The notes below the pieces were generated by a model that was given only the letters and a program-made list of their open reading frames with translations, did not search any database and had not been told where the DNA came from. Shown here in pieces: positions 19,440 to 29,139 of a stretch of DNA of 64,000 nt (its first letter is position 1; each line of letters starts with the position of its first letter). The position numbers and the translations under genes were made by a program. This stretch comes from Hermatobates lingyangjiaoensis (taxonomy: Eukaryota > Arthropoda > Insecta > Hemiptera > Hermatobatidae). The stretch covers positions 310,001 through 374,000 of the forward strand of contig JAPFBL010000362.1 of assembly GCA_026182355.1 (NCBI GenBank), read 5' to 3'.

Positions 19440-19735
19440 ATTGAGAAATGAAAAAAAAACATACAGTATTTAACTTTCGGTTTGAACAGTCTTCATAATA
19501 GATAGAAGAGGAAAACCAAGCGCACTGGTCTCATAGCAGTTGGGTCTCCGTAATGGTCAAGTTTCCCACCGTCTTCGTACCATTGCTCTTAGTTTGCACT
19601 TCCCTCTCTTGTCTCTCCTGAAGACGGTTTAAACAAAAAGTTGGAGACTGTAAGCGTGTGTGTTAATTTCTCTATGTTTCTTAATGTACATTGAACTTTA
19701 TTTGTCCGTTTCGTATCGAGGATTGGTTTATATAT
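19440..19735. mobile_element. AAUU-family palindrome, decayed
   Basis: Left minus core is at about 19472-19494 (ATGAAGA) and right core at 19618-19624 (CTGAAGA) but with AAACAAAAAGTTGG after stem II, so G12 is lost. Tail reaches (TA)n at 19730. Confidence 0.55.
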
Positions 19736-19744
19736 ATATATATA

Positions 19745-19930
19745 ACAGTTCAAAATTGAAGATAGGTAGCACATAAAGTAAAGAAAGACCACTTACAAAC
19801 TCAAAATTTTCGGGCAATCCGTCTTCAGGAAAAAGGAGAAAAGGAGACCAAACACGTTGTAGACGCAACGGCAAGTAACGGGTTAAGTGTGTTTCCTTAC
19901 TCTGTGTGTTACTCTTCTTGAACAAGAATT
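19745..19930 (-). mobile_element. AAUU-family unit, mostly minus strand
   Basis: Minus ribozyme-like motif at about 19804-19828 (CTGAAGA, GAAAATTTTG) with tail toward (TA)n 19733. A short inverted end (GTGTTTCCTTACTCTGTGTG, 19889-19908) is the plus partner. Confidence 0.55.
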
Positions 19931-20110
19931 TACAATAAACACGTGAAATAATCAATGATGAAACCACAAAATACTAAGAGAAAGAATACTAAGACCTTTC
20001 AAACTTAACAAGTAGTCTTCGTCAGAAGAGTTGGGCTTTTGACACTGACGAATACTGGTTGTTACGGTTGATAGATTTTAGTCTCTTTTTCCCATTTTTT
20101 ATTGTGGTTT

Positions 20111-20112
<2 letters not shown>
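19930..20112. mobile_element. AGAUCU-family palindrome, decayed
   Basis: Both cores carry changes (AGGTCT at left; GATAGATTTTAG at right). Tails still read as in other copies. Confidence 0.55.
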
Positions 20113-20201
<89 letters not shown>

Positions 20202-20215
20202 TGTGGGTATATATA
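20113..20215 (+). repeat. (TA)n followed by (TG)n microsatellite
   Basis: About 35 bases of TA then about 50 bases of TG. The right neighbour is a further AGAUCU-type palindrome (20218-20372). Confidence 0.85.
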
Positions 20216-20217
20216 TG

Positions 20218-20372
20218 AATCAATGATCAAACCACAATAAGAAATGGGAAAACAAGACAAATGTTTTTACAAGACCGCTTTTTACAGTTCAATGATCTTA
20301 GTCTTGTTTTTCCATTTGTTATTGTGTTTGATCATTGATTGTTATTTCACGTGTTTATGTGAAATTTTTATG
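20218..20372. mobile_element. AGAUCU-family palindrome, short arms
   Basis: Tails TCAATGATCAAACC and its complement face outward; cores are deleted or altered (ACAGTTCAATGATCTTAG). Confidence 0.55.
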
Positions 20373-20399
20373 TATATATATATATATATATATAAACTA

Positions 20400-20515
20400 G
20401 AATTTAAAAAGAACACATAGAAAGGAAATCACTGAACTCACTACTATATTTCGATGTCCTCGTCTTCAGGAAAAGAAGTGAATCGCTCCAAAGGCTGATA
20501 ACGACTGATACCGTA
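20400..20515 (-). mobile_element. AUAU-family unit (minus strand)
   Basis: Carries the ribozyme 20445-20469 and the tail AACACATAGAAAGGAAATCA. The plus-strand equivalent is at 50195-50310. Confidence 0.65.
20445..20469 (-). ncRNA. Hammerhead-like ribozyme, stem III AUAU
   Basis: CTGAAGA, short stem II GA/TC, GAAA, ATAT, H17 = A, then GTAGTGAG. Same as 50230-50254. Confidence 0.6.
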
Positions 20516-20529
20516 TATATACTACCGTA

Positions 20530-20845
20530 TATATATTTGTAGCAGTCCTTCCTGTATACATACATTGTTAAAAATTAAACCAAATTTACCTGAAACTTGC
20601 TTTTTCATAAGTTTCTCGAGTTTCCGGAATAACGATCTTGTTACCGTATCCACAGAATATAGTAAGTTACCAATCCACATGCTTACCAATCGACTTACTT
20701 ACAGATTGGTAAGTTACCAATCGACATGGTAACTTACTATATTCTGTGGATACAGTAACAAGATCGTTATTCCGGAAACTCGAGAAACTTATGAAAAAGC
20801 AAGTTTCAGCTAAATTTGGTCTAATTTTTAACAATGTATATATAT
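20530..20845. mobile_element. PLE tail palindrome (tail ORF only)
   Basis: Two inverted copies of the PLE tail ORF. The minus strand of 20530-20690 reads SVDTVTRSLFRKLEKL and FNNVCIQEGL, homologous to 80-319. Heads meet at 20690-20712 with a small duplication of TTACCAATCGAC. No endonuclease or ribozyme remains. Confidence 0.65.
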
Positions 20846-21029
20846 ACAAACCACAATAAGGAATACAAAAAATTAACTAAGATTAGAATCAGTCTTCGTC
20901 ACAGTAAAATCTCAACTGTCAAATTAATGTATATAGGAATAACTGAAAGTTTTATATATATATATATATAAATTGATGACCACTATGACCATTGATGTTG
21001 ATTGAAATTGATGACTACGACCACTGATG

Positions 21030-21575
21030 ACCGTAGTTTGGCATTAAGAGCGTCTGAGGAGGCCCACATATGGTTATTGGGGGCCCGATCAGATCCCGGT
21101 TTAAATCAGAAGCGTTAACTTTTATTTGTTTTTCCTTTTATTTTTAACTTATATTTTCATATTCATATTATATTGTTTTTATTTTATTATTTTTTCTTTC
21201 CTCTTTTTTTTCCTTTTTTTATTATATATATTTTTTATTTTATTTATTTATTTATTATTTCCTTTTTTTAATTTTTAATTTATATTTTTAATTTTATAAT
21301 TTTATCTATTGTTTTGTTTCTCCGTTCTCCGACGTTTAGTGCCTAGCTCCTTTTTTTACGCTAGTGCTGCTCTCTTCGGTTGACTCTTTATTTCTTCATT
21401 CGCGCTCCGTTCTTCGACGTGGGGAGATCTCTCTCACTTCGTTCTCTCTACTAGTCTACTCTCCTGATGACGAACAACAGTTCGAAATATTGAATTCTGT
21501 AAGTTTTCTTTTATTCTCTTTTCTGTGTCGTGCTTTGTGTAATTTAAAGTTATATTATAAATATATATATATATA
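21030..21575 (+). mobile_element. PLE 3' end with AUAU ribozyme
   Basis: Starts in the endonuclease C-terminus: ALRASEEAHIWLLGARSDPG then a stop, homologous to 2036-1900 (minus). A 300-base T-rich spacer follows, then ribozyme 21464-21491 and tail into (TA)n at 21560. Confidence 0.65.
21464..21491 (+). ncRNA. Hammerhead-like ribozyme, stem III AUAU
   Basis: CTGATGA, stem II GAAC/GTTC, GAAA, ATAT, H17 = T, then GAATTC. Core fully intact. Confidence 0.75.
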
Positions 21576-21599
21576 TTATATATATATAAATTATAAAGA

Positions 21600-21720
21600 T
21601 AACACATAAACACGTGAAACAACAATCAATGATCAAACCACAATAAGAAAATGGGAAAACAAGACTAAGATCTTTCAACCGTAACAAGCGGTCTTCGTCA
21701 GAGTCAAAAACACAACTGAC
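21600..21720 (-). mobile_element. AGAUCU-family unit
   Basis: Single minus copy, with tail hairpin ACACGTGAAAC and ribozyme 21667-21701; head ends at CACAACTGAC. Confidence 0.65.
21667..21701 (-). ncRNA. Hammerhead-like ribozyme, stem III AGAUCU
   Basis: All consensus positions of the family are kept: CTGACGA, GACCG/CGGTT, GAAA, AGATCT, T, AGTC. Confidence 0.7.
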
Positions 21721-21744
21721 TTATTTATATATATATATTGTTTT

Positions 21745-22005
21745 CTATGAGTTGTCCGGGGAAAGGAATATTATTTGTTGCGATGTTGACCAATGGGAGT
21801 AGGTTACAGGTCCATGTGTAAAGGTCCCAGTTGCCGCCTGCTCAGCAAAAGGCAACGCAAAGGCAGAATGGAAAGGCAACGGGCACAAAGGCAGAAAGAC
21901 AAAGGCAACGCGGCAGAACGCAAAGGCTTTTTGCTGAGCAGCGGGCAACTGGGACCTTACTCATGGACCTGTAACTCTACTCCCATTGGTCAACATCGCA
22001 ACAAA
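21745..22005. mobile_element. Palindrome of a further unit family
   Basis: Outer arms GTTGACCAATGGGAGTAG and CTACTCCCATTGGTCAAC, and inner GCTCAGCAAAAGGC / GCTTTTTGCTGAGC. The centre is rich in AAAGGCAACG repeats. A lone right half is at 27420-27515, after the ACAUGU ribozyme at 26952, so this may be the tail region of that element. Confidence 0.55.
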
Positions 22006-22019
22006 TATATATATAGATT

Positions 22020-22028
22020 ATATATATA

Positions 22029-22082
<54 letters not shown>
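22020..22082 (+). repeat. (TA)n then (TG)n microsatellite
   Basis: Alternating TA, then about 18 TG units. Followed by a head-truncated AGAUCU unit (22098-22157). Confidence 0.85.
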
Positions 22083-22087
<5 letters not shown>

Positions 22088-22236
22088 TATGTGTTTTAAG
22101 GTTGAGAGATCTTAGTCTTGTTTTCCCATTTCTTATTGTGGTTTGATCATTGATGTGTTTGTGTATCTATGTGTATACACTATTCTTCTTAATCGAGATT
22201 TTCTCCAACGTCGAAAAATTCCCAAAACAAACAACT

Positions 22237-22485
22237 TCAACCCAACGTTTTGTGTTTTATGAGAAGTGTTTGATACTGGACCAAACATTGAAAAAGAATA
22301 GTGTTTAATATATGTATCCGAGGTGAGAAAACCTTGTATATATATACCTCATTAAATATCTTGCCAACATTAAGTTTAGTATGTTTCCTACATACCTTTT
22401 CAAGATTTCGAATGCAACTTTTCCATCTTTGTGGTATCATATAAATTAACTCACCGATTTTTTTATGTTTAAATGTATTTTCCAT
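22237..22485 (-). pseudogene. PLE tail ORF
   Basis: MENTFKHKKIGELIYMIPQR then WKSCIRNLEKVCRKHTKLNV. It starts 14 bases after the ribozyme-like motif and is homologous to other tail ORFs. It does not end in TNI/(TA)n but runs on into unrelated sequence. Likely the N-terminal part of the PLE protein kept in the element's terminal repeat. Confidence 0.6.
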
Positions 22486-22498
22486 ATTACACAGGCCC

Positions 22499-22529
22499 GA
22501 CGTTTCGGTCTACGTTGACCATTCTCAAG
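22499..22529 (-). ncRNA. Hammerhead-like motif, stem III ACGU, decayed core
   Basis: CTTGAGAA replaces CTGANGA; stem II GGTC/GACC, GAAA, ACGT and H17 = C are kept, then GGGCC. It lies between the endonuclease and the tail ORF, showing where the ribozyme sits in a PLE. Confidence 0.55.
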
Positions 22530-22729
22530 GATTCTTTATACAAGGTTTTATTTACAATTCTAATAAATACTTATTTACAATAACAATCACATCACTTCTA
22601 TCAAACATAACTAATAATAAAATATACTTTTAAAACCACTACCTTAATAAACATGAGTAACAGGTTTGTTACAAAATTCCCTACATGAACTTTTACACAA
22701 CATTATTTAAATCACTATATAGTTATTTT

Positions 22730-23044
22730 TCACGAATGTAACTTTAAAATTCTGGAAAAACAACTGGACTGATCATTAAGGTTCGGCTTCTTTTCCTTTA
22801 TACATAATGATTCAATTATACGAGTATGCAGCCTCGTGTGATTATTATCTCCATATAATACTTCAATGTTGTCTTCCAGCATTTTTCTACTTAGCCTGCT
22901 TTTATGTATGTTCATTGTGTGTTCTTTCGGTGCTCCGGCTGCGAGATGCATCGTAAGTCTGCGTGAAAGTGTTGTCGTCGTAGAACCAATGTAGCTCGCT
23001 TTGAGGAGCTCACAGTCTCCTATAGTGCAATTATATCTGTACAC
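22730..23044 (-). pseudogene. PLE GIY-YIG endonuclease domain
   Basis: YNCTIGDCELLKASYIGSTT then TLSRRLTMHLAAGAPKEH, the YIG half and conserved Arg of a GIY-YIG nuclease, ending IIESLCIKEKKPNLN and SRILKLHS. PLEs carry this domain at the C-terminus of the reverse transcriptase. It is preceded by frame breaks (23045-23405), so the element is not autonomous. Confidence 0.8.
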
Positions 23045-23405
23045 TACATTGGTTTTTTGTAGTTGTGTTTTTGTTGTAGGTTGTTCCTAATTATCAGATT
23101 TGCTGTGCTGGAACTGTTGTAGTAAATATAATATTTTGCTTGTCTGCCGAGATAAACATGTTCTATTTCTTTTAATTATAGCCTTCAAAATTCTTTCATC
23201 TTTCTTATATTCATTAGAGAATTGATTCTTATAATACACCGTTTGTTTTCTTCTTCTTCACCCAGCTGATGCTCTTGATTATTGTTTGAATTTAGATTCT
23301 TACATATATTTCCTTAAAATATTGTTGAAGTGTTGGTTACTATAACCATTGTTGACCAATACTTGTTTAATCCTTTCTACTGCTTGGTCGAAGAGAGGAA
23401 AGCAG

Positions 23406-23999
23406 TCAGACGATTCTTGAATGCTCTATGTATAAGTGCCTTATTGTTCCATCTTTATATCTTTCTGGGCACTCACTTTGTGCATTTAAATAAACTCCTG
23501 CATGCGTTGGGTTAACATATACTGATGTTTCATATTTCCTGTAATTCTGGTTTATTCTTACATCCAGAAAGTTGATATTATTGTTGACACTGAATTCCTT
23601 TGTGAATTTTAAAACTGATGCCTCTTCAAGTGCTTTTTTTAAACACTCAATTTCTTGTTCGTTATTCACCACTAAGAAGCAGTCATCAACGTAACGGCAG
23701 TACACATGGGGCTTGACTATAGATTCTTGTGTTAACACACTATTCTCTATATGGCACATGTAAAAGTTTGCAAATGTTACTCCAAGGGGAGAACCCATGG
23801 CAATGCCATCTATTTGATAATATAAGCTCCCATCAATATGTGTAAAAGGATTTTTAGTAGTGCAACTACGAAGTAAACTTACCATAATAACTCTTGAAAA
23901 GGGAGGAGGAGTTAGAGTCGGATGTTCATATGCTAAATCACAAATAATTTCAATAGTTTTTTCTACTGGAACATTAATGTTGGCAAGATATTTAATGAG
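23406..23999 (-). pseudogene. PLE reverse transcriptase, palm region
   Basis: Frame reads NINVPVEKTIEIICDLAYEH, SLYYQIDGIAMGSPLGVTFA (motif with AMGSPLG), YCRYVDDCFLVV (catalytic DD box) and NNINFLDVRI. These are RT palm motifs in PLE order. The 5' half of the enzyme is missing: the copy is truncated at about 23999, where it meets an inverted tail piece. It is the only RT fragment found in the window. Confidence 0.85.
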
Positions 24000-24000
24000 G

Positions 24001-24045
24001 TATGTTTAAAAGAAGGTCTGCTCCCAAAGTATACCAATATATATA
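24001..24045 (+). mobile_element. Short inverted PLE tail at the head of the 22237-23999 copy
   Basis: Reads VCLKEGLLPKYTNIYIYI into (TA)n. It is the plus-strand arm of a very unequal palindrome: 45 bases against about 1.8 kb. Confidence 0.65.
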
Positions 24046-24049
24046 TATA

Positions 24050-24197
24050 TAGTGAGTTGTAGATTGTTTTGATAAATGTATTATAGTCTTACTCTAATTT
24101 TAGCCCTGAAGATGATGTACAAATACATCGAAACGTCGGCCTAGAAAGGAGTTTATTTTCTTTTATTTGACCTAGCCCTCAATAAAAAAACAGTGAA
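24050..24197 (+). mobile_element. ACGU-family unit, single copy
   Basis: Nearly identical to 6140-6285, with ribozyme 24106-24137 and the tail GACCTAGCCCTCAATAAA ending in (TA)n. Confidence 0.7.
24106..24137 (+). ncRNA. Hammerhead-like ribozyme, stem III ACGU
   Basis: CTGAAGA, GATGTA/TACATC, GAAA, ACGT, H17 = C, GGC pairing with GCC. Intact. Confidence 0.75.
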
Positions 24198-24339
24198 TAT
24201 ATATATATATATATTATATATTTACATGGAGACGTTCTTCTTGATTTCTTTGGAGACATTGATAGAAGAAGCATTAAACACCGCATGCGATTGGTTGACT
24301 ATACTAGAACAGCCCAACCAGTCACCCGGCCTCTCATGG

Positions 24340-24638
24340 CTACTCAGCCGATTGGTCATCACTATTCACAGGGGCATCGAATTCGCTCATATCGTTTACT
24401 AATTTGTAGGAGCTATCAAAGTTTCTGCAGCTAGGTATAAATTTCATATCACACTTATTTGTGAATTTAGAACAGAGATTCAAATCTTTAATATAGAGAG
24501 CTTCAATTATTTTTAATCTATTGCTATCACTGTTCATCTGCAAAATAGTTGTTCTTCTTCTAAGATCTTACGTGTTTAAAAGCCATACCATGGGCTTCTC
24601 TTGCATGGTTCTTGGGGGCTCCATTCACTAAATGCATG

Positions 24639-24640
<2 letters not shown>
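24340..24640 (-). pseudogene. PLE endonuclease C-terminal fragment
   Basis: Two minus frames: MHLVNGAPKNHAREAHGMAF (24560-24640) and SNRLKIIEALYIKDLNLCSK (24340-24525), with a frame break between. Homologous to the LTMHLAAGAPKEH and IIESLCIKEKKP stretches at 22730-23044. It abuts a long (TA)n. Confidence 0.65.

Positions 24641-24694
<54 letters not shown>
24640..24694. repeat. (TA)n microsatellite, about 52 bases
   Basis: Long uninterrupted TA run at the junction between a PLE fragment and an AAUU unit; the usual place of (TA)n in this window. Confidence 0.9.
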
Positions 24695-24697
<3 letters not shown>

Positions 24698-24925
24698 GAG
24701 TTCGAGATTAACAAAGAGCAACACACAAAGTAGGTTACACAAAGTAACCCGTTACTTGCCGTTGCGCCTACAACGTGCTTGGTTCCCATTCTCTTTTCTC
24801 CTGAAGACGGTTTTTACCCGAAAATTTGAGTCTGTAAGTGTGTTTCCCTACTTTGTGTGTTGCTCTTTGTTAATCTCGAACTCGTTTTGTGTCCAGTTTG
24901 GATCGTATTTCGTTTATCAGTGAAT
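24695..24925. mobile_element. AAUU-family palindrome with a very short left arm
   Basis: Left arm 24695-24735 holds only the tail; right arm 24740-24925 holds ribozyme 24801-24827 and tail hairpin GTCC-AGTTT-GGAT at 24891. Ends in (TA)n. Confidence 0.7.
24801..24827 (+). ncRNA. Hammerhead-like ribozyme, stem III AAUU
   Basis: CTGAAGA, stem II GG/CC with an enlarged loop, GAAA, AATT, H17 = T, GAG pairing with CTC. Confidence 0.65.
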
Positions 24926-24944
24926 ATTATATATATATATATAT

Positions 24945-25374
24945 AAAGAAACATAGAGAAATCAGAAGAACACCACTTACAGTCTCTAATTTTCGGTTTG
25001 AACCGTCTTCAGGAGAGATAAGAGAGGGAAACCAAGCGCACTGGATCAGAGACGGTTGGAGACCAACAGTGTTGCCGCATGCGCGCCCGTTCACAGAAAA
25101 TAAGGTAGACAGGATTAGGAAAGGTTTTGGAGGTGGCTGGGGAAGAGGATATGATCGGGAAAAGTTCTTTAATGATGGTACCCAGTCTGTGGATACCTGG
25201 GAAGTAGGTTGTTATAAGGTAGGGAGACCCAGAGGGAGAGGAAGAGGAGGTTGATGTAGGATTGTGTGGGGTCGTGGCAGGAACCAGTCTTCTTGTTAGG
25301 AAGGGGAGAGGGTAACCTCGCTCTACAAATTTACTTTTTAGGCTATTGATATGTAGGTGTTTATCTACCTAAAC
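24945..25374 (-). mobile_element. Left arm of composite PLE palindrome (AAUU family)
   Basis: Tail and ribozyme (24987-25012) are followed at about 25110 directly by head sequence (ATTAGGAAAGGTTTTGGAGG) that in the right arm lies about 740 bases further from the tail. The arm therefore has an internal deletion that removed the endonuclease. Confidence 0.7.
24987..25012 (-). ncRNA. Hammerhead-like ribozyme, stem III AAUU
   Basis: CTGAAGA, stem II GGTT/AACC, GAAA, AATT, H17 = A, GAGA pairing with TCTC. Four-pair stem I and perfect core. Confidence 0.75.
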
Positions 25375-25375
25375 A

Positions 25376-26580
25376 CCTACCGTTTGATAAACACCTACAT
25401 ATCAAAAAGTAAATTTGTAGAGCGTGAGGTTCTCTCCCCTTCCTAACAGAAGACTGGTTCCCTGCACGACCCCACACAATCCTACATCAACCTCCTCTTC
25501 CTCTCCTGGGTCTCCCTACCTTATAACAACCTACTTCCCAGGTATCCACAGACTGGGTACCATCATTAAAGAACTTTTCCCGATCATATCCTCTTCCCCA
25601 GCCACCTCCAAAACCTTTCCTAATCCGCCACGCCTATCCTACAGACGTCCTCCCAACCTTGGCAATTTTTCTTTCGCACAGGAAGCTAACCTCCACGAGG
25701 GCAAACAGTTTGCTCTGGAGCGCAACTGTGCGGACGTCGAGATTGCCTCACGTGTCCCATTATAAATCCCCAACCACACTTCACAGCCCCCCATAACACC
25801 CTCTATCCTGTTGCAACTGACTGCTCGTGTACCTCCAAAAACTGTGTGTACCGTTTGGAGTGTACCAAGTGTGATTCGTTCTACGTAGGCCAAGCATCCA
25901 CCAAGCTTAGTCTCGTATGAACAATCACGAGCTTCAGTCAATAGCCGCTCCCATCTTCCCATTGCCATACATGCAATAGCCACGTCTCCCTTTTAATGAG
26001 TGCTACAGGTTACAGATTCTGCGAAAAATACCCCCTGACAGCAAAGATCTCACACTACGAGCCTCCGAAGAAGCCCATATTTGGCTATTAAGTGCGCGCA
26101 GTGCACCTGGCCTCAATCTAAAGCGATAATGTCTAAAGTTCCTTGCCTTTTCACATTTTTTATTAAATTATTTCATTTGTTATTATTATTGTATTCTTAG
26201 TTTTATTTTATTTTATCATAGCTTAGTCAGCACTTTTGTTTATGTATCAATTTCTCTGTATCAATTTCCCTTATTTTTTCAATTTTTTCTTTTTTAATAT
26301 TATTGTTTTCATATTCCATTATTTTATTTTATAAATTATAATTAATTATAAATTGATTCCTGTCTACCTTATTTTCTGTGAACGGGCGCGCATGCGGCAA
26401 CACTATGGTCTCCAACCGTCTCTGATCCAGTGTGCTTGGTTTCCCTCTCTTCTCCTCCTGAAGACGGTTCAAACCGAAAATTAGAGACTGTAAGTGTGTT
26501 CTTCTGATTTCTCTATGTTTCTTTGTTTATATTGAACTATATTTGTCCGTTTTGGATCGTATTTCCAACGAAAAAAAGTG
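25376..26580 (+). mobile_element. Right arm of composite PLE palindrome (RT end, endonuclease, ribozyme)
   Basis: Broken frames read RRPPNLGNF (25640-25690), a PLE connector motif, then CTSKNCVYRLECTKCDSFYV (25828-25890), then RASEEAHIWLLSARSAPGLN (26060-26125). This is the same endonuclease family as 2100-2434. A 230-base AT spacer follows, then CGGGCGCGCATGCGG, ribozyme 26458-26483 and tail hairpin GTCC-GTTTT-GGAT at 26545. Frameshifts make it a pseudogene. Confidence 0.75.
26458..26483 (+). ncRNA. Hammerhead-like ribozyme, stem III AAUU
   Basis: CTGAAGA, GGTT/AACC, GAAA, AATT, H17 = A, then GAGA. Mirror of 24987-25012; stem I is weakened here to CTCC/GAGA. Confidence 0.7.
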
Positions 26581-26589
26581 TATATATAT

Positions 26590-26912
26590 ATATACGGTAC
26601 TGTTTTTTGACCACAAAATATTAACAAACACTTTTTCTTTTTCTCGGAGTTTGGTCAGGGTAAATATATGGAATCACCTTTTTGCCAACGTTTCGTCTTT
26701 ATTTCAAGACATCCTCAGGGCTATAAACTAACAAAAAAACAATAAACAATGGACATTTGTCATTTCTACTTTAGAAACATCATAAAAAAAAATTGACAAA
26801 AAACTTACTGAAGGCTGGGTTCTGTTACTTTACAACAACCGTTAACTGTCATTACATGTGCTGTTCCAAGCGACATATTATTGAAACACTGTTTTTTTAG
26901 TACAATCATATA
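26590..26912 (-). mobile_element. Left arm of split ACGU-type palindrome
   Basis: Minus copy with ribozyme 26687-26718. Its inverted partner lies at 27722-28010; the 26913-27721 stretch between them is (TA)n plus another element and a small palindrome, so the pair was split by nested insertion. Confidence 0.7.
26687..26718 (-). ncRNA. Hammerhead-like ribozyme, stem III ACGU
   Basis: CTGAGGA, stem II GTCTT/AAGAC, GAAA, ACGT, H17 = T, GGC pairing with GCC. Intact. Confidence 0.75.
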
Positions 26913-26929
26913 TATATATATATATATAT

Positions 26930-27520
26930 TTTCTATGGGTTGTCCGGAGGCCTGAAGATAACAGAGAATGGTTGAAACATGTCAAAATACACCATCAGGT
27001 CAACAGTGCAGAACTTTTCATCACCTACCAGCCACCCATCAATAGCAGCAATAACATTCAACTGAGAAAAAAAACATGAAATAAGAAACCGAGAGAACAA
27101 TATACAAAACCTACAACTTGAAGACTGGTTTTACGAGAAGAAGTTGGATTCCAGTGTCAACATCTCTTAATAATCAAGAGGGACTGTGCAACCTCTACCC
27201 CTGTTGGCATGAAGATGAAGGCGCTTTTCGCAGTAAACAACCGAGAGTGAGTATATTTAAATATCCAGCAATATCCGTAACAGAAAATAGTAACAACAAC
27301 AACACCCAACCACCACAAAAATCAAAAATAGAAAGGGAACAGGAGTTCACTGTAAAGTGAGGCTAATGTTTTCTGCCAAACATCATTTAACACAGGGGAC
27401 TGTGCAACCTCTCTATACCTATTGGCAGAACGCAAAGCTTTTTGCTGAGCAGCGGGCAATCTGGGACCTTACGCATGGACCTGTAACTCTACTCCCATTG
27501 GTCAACATCGCAGCGAATCA
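26930..27520 (+). mobile_element. ACAUGU-type unit nested in a palindrome
   Basis: Ribozyme-like motif 26952-26983, then a frame (27118-27360) of unknown nature, then the sequence shared with 21905-22000 (AACGCAAAGC, CTCCCATTGGTCAACATCGC) ending in (TA)n. I do not recognise a protein in it. Confidence 0.5.
26952..26983 (+). ncRNA. Hammerhead-like motif, stem III ACAUGU
   Basis: CTGAAGA, weak stem II AAC/GTT, GAAA, ACATGT, H17 = C. Stem I is not obvious, so activity is doubtful. Confidence 0.5.
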
Positions 27521-27544
27521 TATATATATATATATACATATATA

Positions 27545-27690
27545 CATATTATAATATATATCTATTATAATATGTATCCACCATAATATATATCTATATC
27601 CATCATTTTGTAATACGGTACTGTTTTCTTGACCACAAATAGATATATATTATGGTGGATACATATTATAATAGATATATATTATAATAT
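27545..27690. repeat. AT-rich palindrome
   Basis: TATTATAATATATATCTATT and ATGTATCCACCATAATATAT occur on both sides of a spacer holding TAATACGGTACTGTTTTCTT. Probably a hairpin-forming by-product of the same repeat system. Confidence 0.5.
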
Positions 27691-27721
27691 GTGTATATGT
27701 ATATATGTGTATATTTATATA

Positions 27722-28010
27722 TGATTGTACTAAAAAAACAATGTTTCAATAATATGTCGCTTGGAACAGCACATGTAATGGACAGTTAACGGTTGTTGTA
27801 ATGTAACAGAACCCAGACCTTCAGTAAGTTTCTTTTTTTCAATTTGTTTATGATGTTTCTAGGTAGAAATGACAAATGTCCATTGTTTATGTTTTTTTTT
27901 GTTAGTTTATAGCCCTGAGGATGTTTGATATTAAAGACGAACGTTGGCAAAAGGTGATCCCATATATTTACCCTGACCAAACTCGGAGAAAAAGAAAAAG
28001 TGTTTGTTAT
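27722..28010 (+). mobile_element. Right arm of split ACGU-type palindrome
   Basis: Mirror of 26590-26912. Core at 27915-27945 lost one A (CGAACGTT instead of CGAAACGTT), so this ribozyme is likely dead while the left arm is intact. Confidence 0.65.
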
Positions 28011-28029
28011 ATATATATATATATATATT

Positions 28030-29130
28030 TCAAAGTTAGTATACTAACAACTAATTGAACTAAAAACCCACGCAACGTACTTGGCTAGAAATAAGAACAA
28101 TGTCGAAGCAGAGTAGGCGAAAAAAGCGTTTAATAGTCCAGGAACCTAGAGAAAGAATAGAGTGAATAATAAGGAACTCTGTAGATTAAGGAAAAAAATT
28201 GTAAATTTAGAAATGACTGAAGAAAAAGAAAGGAGAAGTTTATAACTGTTTTTCAGTTTTTTTATATTTTGTATCGTGACACTATCGATGGAGTGGCAAA
28301 ATTGAAGAAAACTGCAAAACAAAAGCAATGAACTGACCTTTACCCCTAATCTGTTTGAACTTTCACTGAAGATTAGGCAACCAAATGACTTGCTTGGTTC
28401 TTTATAGAACTTAATAGAACTTTATAATCTGTAATTGAAATTAATCTTTCATTATATTAACTAATAGTGTCAAAATAGTGCACACTTTTTGTGCATCATA
28501 GAAAAAAAAATAGTCACAATCGAATAGATTAAATCGAAGCAGAAGAAATTGGAGTATTGATGTTTAGCAATTTCATGAAATATCTCTTCGTATTTTTCTT
28601 CTAAAGACATTATTTTTAAATCTTCGTGCACAAGGCGGAAAATAGTTTCCTGAATTTCGGGCTATTATTTCTCTTAGATATTACAGAAACATTTTAGATT
28701 TCTTTCCAGTAACTTCTTTCTTTCATGGCTTATAGATCGATAGAAATAATCAGATGGTGAATGTGAAAGTTTTGTAAAAGAAGTCCAATATGATAAGTAA
28801 AAAAAAATACACCAATCAAATATGCTTATATAGAATATACCTGCTCAAAAAGGATTGGTTTTTTTATAAATTGTTCTTATGATGAAGAATTTTTGTATTT
28901 TATTCAAAATACGAATGAATACTATATACTAACTGAATGTAAAGTCGATAAACTTATATGTTTAAATAAGAATTCCCAAAAAAACAACTAAAATAAAAAT
29001 CAATGTTTAAAAACAACAGTAAACAAAGTAAAATAAAACCAAGACTCGTATTGTTTGAAAGACTAAGATATTTCAAACAATACAAGTGGTCTTCGTCAGT
29101 TAGTATCGTTATTAGATAGATATCTAGGTG
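28030..29130. other. Intron DNA, one ribozyme remnant
   Basis: No coding frame or transposon ends seen, except a decayed ribozyme unit on the minus strand at about 29040-29105 (CTGACGA, GAAATATCTTAG). Confidence 0.4.
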
Positions 29131-29139
29131 ACTGATAGA

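Noticed and set aside
24560..24923. Frames made of YIYIYIY residues
   Set aside because: They are translations of (TA)n. Only the flanking residues of PLE tails are meaningful.
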